From Flavobacterium psychrophilum (GTDB lineage: Bacteria; Bacteroidota; Bacteroidia; Flavobacteriales; Flavobacteriaceae): a stretch of 64,000 nucleotides of DNA. How positions within the stretch are numbered: position 1 is the first letter of the stretch; each line of letters starts with the position of its first letter. The DNA lies in NCBI GenBank assembly GCA_945862065.1, contig CAMAWT010000004.1:1-64000 (forward strand), in the 5' to 3' direction. Position numbers and translations under genes: made by a program. Below are positions 27,839 to 36,299 of the stretch, piece after piece. The notes below the pieces were generated by a model. It was not told the origin of the DNA. It worked only from the letters and a program-made list of their open reading frames with translations, and ran no database searches.

Positions 27839-29230
27839 ATGTATAAGCAGAAGACGATAAAAGAGGAAATATCTCTAACGGGTGTAGGTTTACACACGGG
27901 TAAAGATGTAAAAATGACGTTTAAACCAGCTCCTATAAATAATGGATATACTTTTGTAAGAGTTGATCTCGAGGGTTCTCCTATAATTGAAGCAGATGCA
28001 AACTATGTTGTGAATACTCAAAGAGGAACTAATCTTGAAAAATTAGGAGTTAAAATTCAAACTTCAGAGCATGTATTAGCCGCTTTTGTAGGTTGTGATG
28101 TTGATAATGTTATCATCGAATTGAATGAATCGGAACCACCGATAATGGATGGATCTTCTAAGTTTTTTGTAGAAGCTATCGAAAAAGTAGGCGTTATTGA
28201 ACAAGATGCTGAACGTAAATATTATGAGGTTAAAGAAGTGATTTCTTTTGTGGATGAAACTACAGGAAGTGAAATTCTTGTAATGCCATCAGATGAATAT
28301 CAAGTAACTGCCATGGTCGATTTTGGCACCAAAGTTCTTGGAACCCAAAACGCAACTATGAAAAACATTTCAGAATTTAAATCTGAAATATCAAATTCTC
28401 GTACGTTTAGTTTTCTACATGAGTTAGAAACTCTTTTGGATAATGGTTTGATAAAAGGCGGTGATTTAAATAATGCTATTGTATATGTAGACAAAGAAAT
28501 ATCTGAATCTACTATGGAGAATTTGAAAAAAGCATTTGGTAAAGATAAAATTACTGTAAAACCAAATGGTATTTTAGACAATCTTACCTTGCATTATCCA
28601 AATGAAGCAGCTCGCCACAAGCTTTTAGATGTTGTTGGTGATTTAGCTTTGGTTGGGATGCGAATAAAAGGTAAAGTAATTGCCAACAAGCCGGGGCATT
28701 ATGTTAATACGCAGTTTGCCAAAAAACTAGCTAAAATTATTAAAATCGAACAAAAAAGTTTAGTTCCCGTTTTTAATTTAAACTTAGAACCTTTGATGGA
28801 TATTCATAAGATAATGAATATTTTACCGCATCGACCACCGTTTTTATTGATAGATAGAATTATAGAAATGTCTAAAAATCATGTGGTGGGTATGAAAAAC
28901 GTTACTATGAACGAAGATTTTTTCATAGGACATTTTCCAGAAGCACCTGTTATGCCTGGTGTTTTAATTGTGGAAGCGATGGCGCAAACAGGAGGAGTTT
29001 TGGTATTAAGCACGGTTCCAGATCCAGAAAATTATCTTACCTATTTTATGAAAATGGATAACGTTAAGTTCAAACATAAAGTATTACCTGGCGATACATT
29101 ACTATTTAAATGTGATTTAATTACTCCAATTAGAAGAGGAATTTGTCACATGCAAGCCTATGCTTTTGCAAATGGTAAGTTAGTTGCAGAAGCTGAATTA
29201 ATGGCGCAAATTGCTAAAAAAATAAATTAA
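27839..29230 (+). CDS. lpxC/fabZ: Bifunctional LpxC deacetylase / FabZ dehydratase
   Basis: This 463-aa fusion is characteristic of Bacteroidota. The N-terminal LpxC part (about 1-305) is the zinc deacetylase that commits UDP-GlcNAc to lipid A. Zinc ligands are His78 in TSEHVLAA, plus His260 and Asp264 in RHKLLDVVGD. The C-terminal FabZ part (about 312-463) dehydrates 3-hydroxyacyl-ACP and keeps His365 and Glu379 in the GHFPEAPVMPGVLIVEAMAQ block. The fusion couples lipid A commitment with fatty-acid elongation, which compete for the same hydroxyacyl-ACP. It ends 4 bp before lpxA. Confidence 0.97.
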   Translation: MYKQKTIKEEISLTGVGLHTGKDVKMTFKPAPINNGYTFVRVDLEGSPIIEADANYVVNTQRGTNLEKLGVKIQTSEHVLAAFVGCDVDNVIIELNESEPPIMDGSSKFFVEAIEKVGVIEQDAERKYYEVKEVISFVDETTGSEILVMPSDEYQVTAMVDFGTKVLGTQNATMKNISEFKSEISNSRTFSFLHELETLLDNGLIKGGDLNNAIVYVDKEISESTMENLKKAFGKDKITVKPNGILDNLTLHYPNEAARHKLLDVVGDLALVGMRIKGKVIANKPGHYVNTQFAKKLAKIIKIEQKSLVPVFNLNLEPLMDIHKIMNILPHRPPFLLIDRIIEMSKNHVVGMKNVTMNEDFFIGHFPEAPVMPGVLIVEAMAQTGGVLVLSTVPDPENYLTYFMKMDNVKFKHKVLPGDTLLFKCDLITPIRRGICHMQAYAFANGKLVAEAELMAQIAKKIN

Positions 29231-29234
29231 AATT

Positions 29235-30020
29235 ATGAATCAACCATTAGCATACGTTCATCCGGGCGCAAAAATAGCAAGAAATGTAGTAATAGATCCT
29301 TTCACAACCATTCATAACAATGTAGTAATTGGTGAAGGAACATGGATAGGATCCAATGTTACTATTATGGAAGGCGCCAGAATAGGTAAAAATTGCAATA
29401 TTTTTCCAGGTGCAGTTATTTCAGCTGTTCCCCAAGATTTGAAGTTTGGAGGTGAAGAATCTCTTGCAATAATTGGTGATAATACCACTGTAAGAGAATG
29501 TGTTACAATAAATAGAGGGACTATTGCATCGGGTCAAACAAAGATTGGAAATAATTGTTTAATTATGGCAACCGCACATATTGCGCACGATTGTCATATT
29601 GGCGATAATGCAATTATTGTTAATGGTGTTGCCCTTGCTGGCCATGTAATTGTTGGTGATTTTGCCATAATTGGAGGTTTAGCAGCTGTGCATCAGTTCA
29701 TCAATATAGGTCAACATGCAATGGTTTCGGGCGGGTCTTTAGTTAGAAAAGATGTACCTCCTTACACTAAAGCTGCAAAAGAACCTTTATCGTATGTTGG
29801 AATTAATTCTGTGGGATTAAGAAGAAGAGGCTTTGCACCTGAAAAAATTAGAGAAATTCAAGATATTTACAGAATATTATATCAAAAAAATTTCAATACA
29901 ACTCAAGCTTTAGGCATCATTGAAGGCGAAATGGAGGCAACTCCAGAAAGAGATGAAATTATCCAATTCATTAGAAATTCGTCACGTGGTGTAATGAAAG
30001 GTTATTCAGGAGGTTATTAA
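29235..30020 (+). CDS. lpxA: UDP-N-acetylglucosamine O-acyltransferase LpxA
   Basis: LpxA (261 aa) performs the first step of lipid A synthesis, using 3-hydroxyacyl-ACP. It has a left-handed beta-helix of hexapeptide repeats (about 1-185) and a C-terminal helical domain. The catalytic His lies in MATAHIAHDCHIG (about 117-121), and HQFINIGQHAMVSGGS and KEPLSYVGINSVGLRRRGF are typical. It follows lpxC/fabZ with a 4-bp gap. Confidence 0.97.
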   Translation: MNQPLAYVHPGAKIARNVVIDPFTTIHNNVVIGEGTWIGSNVTIMEGARIGKNCNIFPGAVISAVPQDLKFGGEESLAIIGDNTTVRECVTINRGTIASGQTKIGNNCLIMATAHIAHDCHIGDNAIIVNGVALAGHVIVGDFAIIGGLAAVHQFINIGQHAMVSGGSLVRKDVPPYTKAAKEPLSYVGINSVGLRRRGFAPEKIREIQDIYRILYQKNFNTTQALGIIEGEMEATPERDEIIQFIRNSSRGVMKGYSGGY

Positions 30021-30051
30021 TCAAAAAAAAAAAACTAAAACAAAAATAAAA

Positions 30052-30618
30052 ATGGCATCAACATCAGATATTAGAAACGGATTATGCATTAAATTCAATC
30101 ATGATATTTATAAAATCATCGAATTCTTACACGTAAAACCAGGAAAAGGACCTGCTTTTGTTAGAACTAAATTAAAATCATTAACCAACGGAAAAGTTTT
30201 AGACAATACTTTTTCTGCAGGTCATAAAATTGAAGATATTCGTGTTGAAACACACACTTTTCAATATCTTTATGCTGAAGGTGATATTTTTCATTTCATG
30301 AATGTTGAATCTTTTGAACAAATTTCGATGAATAAAAACATACTTGATGCACCAGATTTATTGAAAGAAGGCACAAATGTAATGGTTCAAATTAATACAG
30401 AAACCGATTTACCTTTGTCTGTAGATATGCCTGCATCTGTAATATTGTTAGTAACATATTCTGAACCTGGCGTAAAAGGAAATACATCAACGAATGCTTC
30501 AAAACCTGCAACAGTTGAAACAGGTGCAACTGTAAATGTTCCGTTGTTTATAAATGAAGGTGATAAAATTAAAGTCGACACGGCTACCTATTCTTATATG
30601 GAGCGTGTTAAAGAATAA
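30052..30618 (+). CDS. efp: Elongation factor P
   Basis: EF-P (188 aa) rescues ribosomes stalled at polyproline runs. It has an N-terminal KOW-like domain, with Lys35 at the modification-loop tip in KPGKGPAFVRTKLK, and two OB domains (about 65-125 and 130-188) ending TYSYMERVKE. I saw no modifying enzyme (EpmA, EarP or YmfI) in the window. It lies 31 bp after lpxA behind an A-rich leader, inside the lpx run, an arrangement I recall in other Flavobacteriaceae. Confidence 0.97.
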   Translation: MASTSDIRNGLCIKFNHDIYKIIEFLHVKPGKGPAFVRTKLKSLTNGKVLDNTFSAGHKIEDIRVETHTFQYLYAEGDIFHFMNVESFEQISMNKNILDAPDLLKEGTNVMVQINTETDLPLSVDMPASVILLVTYSEPGVKGNTSTNASKPATVETGATVNVPLFINEGDKIKVDTATYSYMERVKE

Positions 30619-30638
30619 GGTACTTAATAGTTAAAAAA

Positions 30639-31568
30639 ATGAAATTCTCTAAAACCTATACCCTTAAAGAAATTGCAGAAATTATTGGTTGCCAATTCAT
30701 TGGCGATGCTCATTTTCCTGTTGCAGGAATGAATGAAATTCACGTTGTTTCAGAAGGAGATATTGTTTTTGTAGATCATCCTAAATATTATGACAAGGCA
30801 TTGCAATCTGCTGCAACGATTGTTTTAATTAATAAACAAGTTGAATGTCCAGACGGAAAGGCTTTGCTTATTTCTGATGATCCATTTAGAGATTTTAATA
30901 AGCTGGCAAATCATTTTAGACCATTTGAAAGAGCAACGAAATCTATTTCTGAAACTTCAAAAATTGGAAATAATACAATCATTCAACCTAATTGTTTTAT
31001 TGGAAACAATGTAATTATAGGAGATAACTGTTTGCTTCATGCAAATGTAATTATTTACGACAACACAGTTATTGGTAATAATGTAGTGATTCAAGCGGGT
31101 ACAATTTTAGGAGCTGATGCCTTTTATTATAAAAAACGACTGGAAGGTTTTGACCAATTAGTTTCAACGGGAAGAGTTGTTATTGAAGACAATGTTGGTA
31201 TTGGAGCGCTTTGTACAATTGATAAAGGCGTTTCTGGCGATACTACAATTGGTTTCGGAACCAAAATAGACAATCAAGTTCATGTGGGACACGACACTAT
31301 AATCGGCAAAAAGTGCCTTATAGCAGCTCAAACAGGAATTGCTGGATGTGTTATTATTGAAGACGAAGTGACTATTTGGGGACAAGTGGGTACCACAAGC
31401 GGAATTACCATTGGATCAAAAGCTGTAATTATGGGACAAACCGGAGTTACAAAATCGGTAGAAGGAGGGAAGTCTTACTTTGGAACACCCATTGAAGAGT
31501 CTAGAGAAAAATTGAAGCAATTGGCAAATATTAAACGTATTCCTGAATTATTAAATTCTAAAATATAA
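30639..31568 (+). CDS. LpxD-like acyltransferase paralogue
   Basis: This 309-aa protein has the same layout as LpxD: an N-terminal uridine-binding-like domain (about 1-100) and a hexapeptide-repeat beta-helix (about 105-285). The first catalytic His is kept (His218 in VGHDTIIG). The second, expected 37 residues later, is Gly255 (GTTSGITIG in place of GIAGHLIIG), and the SDGFGF motif is changed to ADAFYY. It may act on another sugar nucleotide or acyl donor, or serve a structural role. It lies 20 bp after efp and overlaps the NTF2-like gene by one base (TAATG). Confidence 0.85.
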   Translation: MKFSKTYTLKEIAEIIGCQFIGDAHFPVAGMNEIHVVSEGDIVFVDHPKYYDKALQSAATIVLINKQVECPDGKALLISDDPFRDFNKLANHFRPFERATKSISETSKIGNNTIIQPNCFIGNNVIIGDNCLLHANVIIYDNTVIGNNVVIQAGTILGADAFYYKKRLEGFDQLVSTGRVVIEDNVGIGALCTIDKGVSGDTTIGFGTKIDNQVHVGHDTIIGKKCLIAAQTGIAGCVIIEDEVTIWGQVGTTSGITIGSKAVIMGQTGVTKSVEGGKSYFGTPIEESREKLKQLANIKRIPELLNSKI

Positions 31569-31927
31569 TGAAAGCAAAAAACATAGTTTTAGATTTTTAT
31601 CAACCAGATGTAATGCTAGATTTAGATGCTTTAAAACAGTTCATTCATCCAGAAATTATAATTGATTGGAACAGTAGAAAAGGATTTATTCAAATGAATT
31701 ATGATGACGTTTTAAAACTTTCAGAGGAATTAAAAAAATCGTATGTTAGATCAAAAATGCGAATTAGCCACATCGTTCATGAAAAAAATGTTGTTTCTGT
31801 TCGATATTCTCATTTTGTTAAAACTATTGAAAACCCTAGTGAGGAAATGCTTTTAGCAAATTTTATGGTGATTTGGGAAGTCAAAGATGACAAATTATTT
31901 AGAGGTTTTCAAATGAGCCAATTTTAA
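31568..31927 (+). CDS. NTF2-fold (SnoaL-like) protein
   Basis: This 119-aa protein has the pattern of the nuclear transport factor 2/SnoaL fold: an N-terminal helix (IVLDFYQPDVMLDLDALKQF), then HPEIIIDWNSRKGFIQMNYDDV and a curved sheet (VRYSHFVKTI, NFMVIWEVKDDKLFRGFQMSQ). The specific function is unknown; such folds host small-molecule enzymes or binding roles. Its ATG overlaps the stop of the LpxD-like gene, so they are translationally coupled. A functional tie to lipid A or envelope work is inference. Confidence 0.7.
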   Translation: MKAKNIVLDFYQPDVMLDLDALKQFIHPEIIIDWNSRKGFIQMNYDDVLKLSEELKKSYVRSKMRISHIVHEKNVVSVRYSHFVKTIENPSEEMLLANFMVIWEVKDDKLFRGFQMSQF

Positions 31928-31972
31928 TGTAAAATTATTATATATCTGTTCAAAACTTTGAACTCTTTTTAG

Positions 31973-31980
31973 TACTTTTG
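31973..31980 (+). promoter_or_regulatory. sucD -7 promoter box
   Basis: TACTTTTG matches TAnnTTTG. The predicted start lies about 34 nt upstream of the sucD ATG. A TTTG at 31957-31960 lies closer than the usual spacing. Confidence 0.5.
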
Positions 31981-32017
31981 CATTGCATTTATAAAAAATA
32001 CACAAAAAAAATATATT

Positions 32018-32890
32018 ATGAGCGTTTTAGTTAATAAAGATTCAAAAATTATCGTTCAAGGATTTACAGGTAGCGAAGGAACTTTCCACGCATCTCAAAT
32101 GATTGAATACGGGACAAACGTAGTAGGTGGTGTTACTCCAGGAAAAGGTGGTTCAACCCATTTAGATAGACCTGTTTTTAATACGGTTAAAGATGCAGTT
32201 GACCAAGCAGGTGCTGATACAACCATTATTTTTGTACCGCCGGCTTTTGCTGCTGATGCAATTATGGAAGCAGCTGACGCTGGAATAAAAGTGATCATTG
32301 CAATTACTGAAGGAATTCCTGTTGCTGATATGATTAAAGCAAACGAATATATAAAAAATAGAGATTGTACTTTAATAGGTCCAAATTGTCCAGGTGTAAT
32401 CACCCCGGGTGAAGCAAAAGTTGGTATCATGCCAGGTTTTGTATTTAAAAAAGGTAATGTAGGAATTGTTTCTAAATCAGGAACGTTAACATATGAAGCT
32501 GCTGATCAAGTGGTTAAACAAGGATTAGGAATTACCACTGCTATTGGAATTGGTGGTGATCCAATTATTGGAACAACAACCAAAGCTGCCGTAGAATTAT
32601 TAATGAATGATCCAGAAACGCATTGTATTGTTATGATTGGTGAAATTGGCGGTCAATTGGAAGCAGATGCTGCAAAATGGATTAAAGCTGATGGAAATCG
32701 TAAACCAGTTGTTGGTTTCATTGCAGGTGAAACTGCACCAAAAGGTAGAACCATGGGTCATGCAGGTGCAATTGTTGGAGGCGATGATGATACAGCTGAA
32801 GCTAAAAAAAGAATCATGCGTGAAAACGGAATTCATGTAGTAGATTCTCCAGCAGAAATTGGTAAAAAAGTAAAAGAAGTATTAGGTTAA
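32018..32890 (+). CDS. sucD: Succinate-CoA ligase alpha subunit
   Basis: SucD (290 aa) is the CoA-binding subunit of succinyl-CoA synthetase in the TCA cycle. The CoA-binding [11 protein letters not shown] is near residue 15, [13 protein letters not shown] near 123, and the phospho-His lies in [14 protein letters not shown] (His near 247). Complete. sucC is not in the window, so the subunits are encoded apart. It is followed by a strong terminator. Confidence 0.97.
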   Translation: MSVLVNKDSKIIVQGFTGSEGTFHASQMIEYGTNVVGGVTPGKGGSTHLDRPVFNTVKDAVDQAGADTTIIFVPPAFAADAIMEAADAGIKVIIAITEGIPVADMIKANEYIKNRDCTLIGPNCPGVITPGEAKVGIMPGFVFKKGNVGIVSKSGTLTYEAADQVVKQGLGITTAIGIGGDPIIGTTTKAAVELLMNDPETHCIVMIGEIGGQLEADAAKWIKADGNRKPVVGFIAGETAPKGRTMGHAGAIVGGDDDTAEAKKRIMRENGIHVVDSPAEIGKKVKEVLG

Positions 32891-32913
32891 TATATTTAGC
32901 TTTTTAATTTATT

Positions 32914-32949
32914 AAATCCTCAATTGTTTACGATTGGGGATTTTTTTTT
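32914..32949 (+). terminator. sucD terminator
   Basis: ATCCTCAAT / ATTGGGGAT form a stem with a short loop, followed by a nine-T run. It begins 24 bp past the sucD stop. Confidence 0.9.
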
Positions 32950-33082
32950 GTGACGTTAAATGTAAAAATTTGCCACGGTTTTGGCTAATTTTCACAGATA
33001 AAATCTTTGAAATCTATAGCGAATAAAATGAGTAACATTTAATTTGATTTTCTTTCGATAATTTAGTTTTTTTTAGACCCTT

Positions 33083-33131
33083 AATAAAAAATCTCCGATT
33101 GAAAAGGTTGTTTTCTTTCGGAGATTTTTGT
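33083..33131. terminator. Hairpin, probable creD terminator (bidirectional)
   Basis: AAAAATCTCCGA and TCGGAGATTTTT pair around a loop of about 20 nt. On the minus strand a six-T run follows, so it can end the creD transcript, whose 3' UTR would then include the repeat at 33148-33242. The plus strand also has TTTTTG after the stem. Confidence 0.7.
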
Positions 33132-33147
33132 TTTATGAATGGCTGTT

Positions 33148-33242
33148 TAGCCCTGATTGTAGTGGAAATCCTTTTTTTAAAGGGCACTTGGGCGGTTGCT
33201 TGATTGCCCTTTTAAAAAAGATTGTAACGGAAAGCAGGAAAA
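33148..33242 (+). repeat. Variant hairpin repeat (copy 5, long-stem type)
   Basis: It starts TAGCCCTGAT and ends ACGGAAAGCAGGAAA, matching the outer ends of copies 1-3 (TAGCCCCGAT ... GCGAAAGCGGGA). The middle differs: arms of 16 bp (33171-33186 and 33205-33220, one mismatch) enclose a loop of about 18 nt. The shared ends and different centre suggest one family with interchangeable inner stems. Confidence 0.75.
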
Positions 33243-33277
33243 TGGTTTATAGAAAAAGCCCGAGCCATTTGCTTCTA

Positions 33278-34624
33278 CTATTTGCTCCATTCTATTTTTC
33301 GGGAGAAGTACATGACGGTTGCGAGAATTAAAAACAATCCGATACTTCCTACAAGTAATGCATAATCTTCTAGTTGGATAATTACAAATATAAAACTGTA
33401 TAAAACGATGAGTGAGGCGCCAATTAGTATTGGAAATTTTTTGTTTTTGAGTATTGAAATGGAATAAGTTGTTATTAAAATTATTACGGCACTACTCGAA
33501 ATACTGTATGCAAGACTAAAACTACTGTGCTCTGTTATGGCAATTAATAAGGTGTAAAACATGATTAATGCGATTCCAATCATGGAATATTGAAAAATGT
33601 GGATGTTTATTTTACTAATGGTTTGTATTAAATAGAATAATAAAAATGTTAGCCCAATTACAAGAAAACCATATTTTGAGGCTCGCTCGTTTTGCTGGTA
33701 TTCGTCTACGGTTTGAATTAATTTAACACCAAATAAATAATCGTCAAGATTTGGGATAGTATTGTTATGTTGTTGTGAAAATGTTCTATTGATATCTAAT
33801 ATTTTCCAATCGGCATGAAACCCTTTATCGCTTATTTTTTTTGTGGCATCGTTAGCGGCAAAACCACCTTCAAAACTTGGCGACTCCCAGTTTGAGTCAA
33901 TGCTTACAGATGTTGTTTTTCCAATGGGAATAAATTTTAAACTATTACTTCCGTTATAATCTATTTTGAATTTAAAATTAAGTATGTCATTGATTGTTAA
34001 TTCCTTATAGTTAAATGATTGAGTAGATATTATACTATACTCTTCGTTGTTGTTAGTAGGTTCAAAATGCAATTTTTTATCGTTTAATTGAATAACTAAT
34101 TCACTTTTGATACTTTTTAAGTTTGTTGTTTTGATGATGATTGAAGCTTTTTCCCATTCTATATTTTGTTCTAAAATTCCTAATTTTGAGAAATCTAAGT
34201 TTTTGAAATTGCCTTCAAAAGATAGGTTTGCATTGAATACAATTGGGTTGAAAATACCTCTTTTTAAATTTTCATTTTTCAGAACGGTTGATTTATTATC
34301 TAATTGATTTGGGAAAAAATAAGCAAACTTTTGTTTATTGTTATTTAGAATGGTTACGGCACCCGTTTTTTCGTTAGTAATTTTAGTTGTTTCAATACTT
34401 TTATAAGGTACTTTTAAAATAGGCCCATAAAATAGAATATCTTTTCCCCAATTTGAAGCAACTTCATCTACTATTTCAGATTTTCTGTTATTTCTTTCCG
34501 ATATTAAATCTTGCACAAATGCTAATGGTAGTAAAAGTACAAGGGTCAATAATCCTACCATTATTAATTTTGCAGTTGTTGATTGAAAAAATCCTAATCC
34601 TTCTTTTTTTTCATTGTTTTCCAT
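33278..34624 (-). CDS. creD: CreD-like inner-membrane protein
   Basis: This 448-aa CreD-family protein has one N-terminal membrane helix (about 17-38), a periplasmic beta-rich domain (about 40-305, with SERNNRKSEIVDEVASNWG and FKIDYNGSNSLKFIPIGKTT) and five or six C-terminal helices (about 318-440). E. coli CreD belongs to the CreBC response and affects envelope properties and colicin E2 tolerance; its molecular role is unknown. Here the neighbours are a winged-helix regulator and a membrane protein instead of CreBC. A perfect 7-5-7 palindrome, shared with the regulator's operon, lies 30 bp upstream. Confidence 0.88.
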   Translation of the reverse strand: MENNEKKEGLGFFQSTTAKLIMVGLLTLVLLLPLAFVQDLISERNNRKSEIVDEVASNWGKDILFYGPILKVPYKSIETTKITNEKTGAVTILNNNKQKFAYFFPNQLDNKSTVLKNENLKRGIFNPIVFNANLSFEGNFKNLDFSKLGILEQNIEWEKASIIIKTTNLKSIKSELVIQLNDKKLHFEPTNNNEEYSIISTQSFNYKELTINDILNFKFKIDYNGSNSLKFIPIGKTTSVSIDSNWESPSFEGGFAANDATKKISDKGFHADWKILDINRTFSQQHNNTIPNLDDYLFGVKLIQTVDEYQQNERASKYGFLVIGLTFLLFYLIQTISKINIHIFQYSMIGIALIMFYTLLIAITEHSSFSLAYSISSSAVIILITTYSISILKNKKFPILIGASLIVLYSFIFVIIQLEDYALLVGSIGLFLILATVMYFSRKIEWSK

Positions 34625-34653
34625 GATTGTTTTTGTTTTTAGTGATTTAAAAG

Positions 34654-34672
34654 TACTTTGTATTTCAAAGTA
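34654..34672. promoter_or_regulatory. Palindromic operator in front of creD
   Basis: TACTTTG-TATTT-CAAAGTA is a perfect 7-bp inverted repeat with a 5-bp spacer. It is identical in its arms to the site at 35622-35640. It lies in the 64-bp gap between the winged-helix gene and creD, 30 bp before the creD ATG. It is probably bound by the regulator encoded next door. Confidence 0.7.
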
Positions 34673-34688
34673 TAAGATTAAAAAAATA

Positions 34689-34985
34689 TTATTTTTTTTG
34701 TATTAGCTTTTCGAGGGCTTCAATATGAGCCGTAAACGCTATTCTCCCAAGTTGAGAAATGCTATATTTGGTATTTGGTTTTTTAGCTATAAATTGTTTT
34801 TCGATTAAAATATATTTTTCGAGTTCAAGCGCTTTTGTGTGTGATGCCAAATTTCCATCAGTAACACCGAGTAATTCTTTTAACATATTAAAATCGGCAT
34901 TTTCATTGACCATCAAAATAGACATAATACCCAATCGTATTCGGTGGTCAAAGGCTTTGTTGATATTTTGGATGATGTTTGTCAT
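34689..34985 (-). CDS. Winged-helix transcriptional regulator (HTH_34 type)
   Basis: This 98-aa single-domain regulator is a compact winged helix: FDHRIRLGIMSIL, then FNMLKELLGVTDGNLASHTKAL (recognition helix) and the wing KKPNTKYSISQLGRIAF. This matches the MarR/ArsR-like 'winged helix DNA-binding domain' (PF13601-type) proteins. It has no evident ligand domain. It lies 3 bp after the membrane-protein gene and upstream of creD. Matching palindromes precede both flanking transcripts, so autoregulation is likely (inference). Confidence 0.85.
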   Translation of the reverse strand: MTNIIQNINKAFDHRIRLGIMSILMVNENADFNMLKELLGVTDGNLASHTKALELEKYILIEKQFIAKKPNTKYSISQLGRIAFTAHIEALEKLIQKK

Positions 34986-34988
34986 AAA

Positions 34989-35612
34989 TTATTTTCTATC
35001 GTATTTAAAATACATCAAACTACCATATAAAATATGACAACCACCAAAACCTAGTGCCCAAAATAACAAACCGTAACCTAAAAACCAAGTAGATAGCAAT
35101 CCTAAAATAATCATACTTAATCCAAGATATCGAATGTACCCCAAGGTATATTTACTTGCATTTAAACATGCGAGTCCATAAAATAATAGGGTAGAAGGAA
35201 CTACAAGTACCAAAAATTCCTTCTCAATAATAAATAATATAAAAAAACCACCTGTAGCTAAAGGGATTAAAAAATTGACTAACAATCTTTTGGAAGCCAT
35301 ATTCCAAACACTTTCGTTTTGTTTTTTTGCTTTGCTTACACTAAATACAAAACCCGTTACAATAGACAAAACTAATACTGTAAAAGCTATTGCAACTAGT
35401 TTGATTGCATTGGATTGAGATATTATAAGGTTTTTATAATCTGAAGTAATTGAGGTGTTTTCATAAAGAATAGCATAGGCAAAACTAGCGCCGATTAAAG
35501 CATAAACCCCTGCTAATATTCCTGACAAGCCACTTAATGAAACAAAACGAGATGATCTGTTCATCATTTCTTTTATTTCATTTAAATCATTTATGTATTT
35601 TTCGTTTTTCAT
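34989..35612 (-). CDS. Membrane protein of unknown function, linked to the regulator
   Basis: This 207-aa protein has about six predicted membrane helices after a short polar N-terminus (NDLNEIKEMMNRSSRFVSLS). GLSGILAGVYALIGASFAYAI is the first helix pair. I do not recognise an enzymatic family. A membrane protein of this size followed by a winged-helix gene and creD is an arrangement I recall in Flavobacterium. It may sense or modulate the membrane signal controlling the regulator (speculative). The 35622-35640 palindrome ends 9 bp before the ATG. Confidence 0.8.
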   Translation of the reverse strand: MKNEKYINDLNEIKEMMNRSSRFVSLSGLSGILAGVYALIGASFAYAILYENTSITSDYKNLIISQSNAIKLVAIAFTVLVLSIVTGFVFSVSKAKKQNESVWNMASKRLLVNFLIPLATGGFFILFIIEKEFLVLVVPSTLLFYGLACLNASKYTLGYIRYLGLSMIILGLLSTWFLGYGLLFWALGFGGCHILYGSLMYFKYDRK

Positions 35613-35621
35613 TTTTTAAAG

Positions 35622-35640
35622 TACTTTGAATTGCAAAGTA
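35622..35640. promoter_or_regulatory. Palindromic operator in front of the regulator operon
   Basis: TACTTTG-AATTG-CAAAGTA is a perfect 7-5-7 inverted repeat with the same arms as 34654-34672. It lies 9 bp upstream of the first start codon and so may block the promoter or translation initiation region. Confidence 0.7.
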
Positions 35641-35722
35641 AATAATAAAAAGTTTTAAACACAAATTTTTCTTAATATATTTTTAAAATTTATTTTTCTT
35701 GAAAATAGAATAAAGTTGTTAA

Positions 35723-36202
35723 TTAGTTTGCCAAAACTTCAGCATTTGGAATTTGAAATAATTTAGTAAGATATTTATCCAAACACATCATATTGATTTT
35801 GTTTTTATCAGTAGGATGAAAAACGTTTTGACCAATTCTTAAAAAATAATTTTCGACTCGTGTTTTCGGATTTAAATCGGATTCACTTTCAAATAATATA
35901 CTAGAAACAGTCACGATGTATTGCGATTCTTTTATTTCAACTTCAAAATCAATATCAAAAGCTTGTTCAAAATACCAGCCACCACCTTTACAATCGCAAT
36001 TTAATTTGACTCCTTTACCAGTAGAATCATCATATTTGACGCTTAATTTTGTATGATTTTTGTCAATCATTTTTAATATTTCTGCTTCACTAGATTTGTA
36101 GGCTAATTGCCAAGTAACTTCTTTTCGTTCTGCTTTGAAGTGATGATCTTGAGCAAAGGATACTGAACTTATCAGTATAATTAAAAATAGCATTTTTTTC
36201 AT
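35723..36202 (-). CDS. Hypothetical exported protein
   Basis: This 159-aa protein has a signal peptide (1-17, ending SVSFAQ). The mature part begins DHHFKAERKE and contains a Cys-x-Cys in KLNCDCKGGGWYF (about 97-109) and a beta-rich centre. I do not recognise the family. It is probably periplasmic or surface located. It is flanked by terminators and its own short intergenic regions, so it is likely monocistronic. Confidence 0.7.
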   Translation of the reverse strand: MKKMLFLIILISSVSFAQDHHFKAERKEVTWQLAYKSSEAEILKMIDKNHTKLSVKYDDSTGKGVKLNCDCKGGGWYFEQAFDIDFEVEIKESQYIVTVSSILFESESDLNPKTRVENYFLRIGQNVFHPTDKNKINMMCLDKYLTKLFQIPNAEVLAN

Positions 36203-36228
36203 TTTTTATCAATTTTGGGATTAAAAAT

Positions 36229-36270
36229 TTTAAAAAAAAAATTAGCTTCGATTACTACCGAAGCTAATTT
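36229..36270 (-). terminator. Terminator of the MbnP/peroxidase operon
   Basis: ATTAGCTTCG / CGAAGCTAAT form a 10-bp stem. On the minus strand it is followed by a run of ten T. It lies 30 bp past the stop of the last operon gene (36300). Confidence 0.9.
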
Positions 36271-36299
36271 GTAATTAAATTCAAAACAAAAATATAAAA

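Larger units (their letters stand above)
32891..33277. other. Intergenic region between sucD and creD
   Basis: This 387-bp convergent gap has no gene. It contains the sucD terminator, a second hairpin (33083-33131) and a variant hairpin repeat (33148-33242). The stretch 32965-33000 carries a weak trace of the degraded CACAGAT-type sequence often scattered between flavobacterial genes. Confidence 0.6.

Noticed and set aside
32965..33000. Trace of a CACAGAT-type scattered repeat
   Set aside because: The similarity is too weak and short to define an element.
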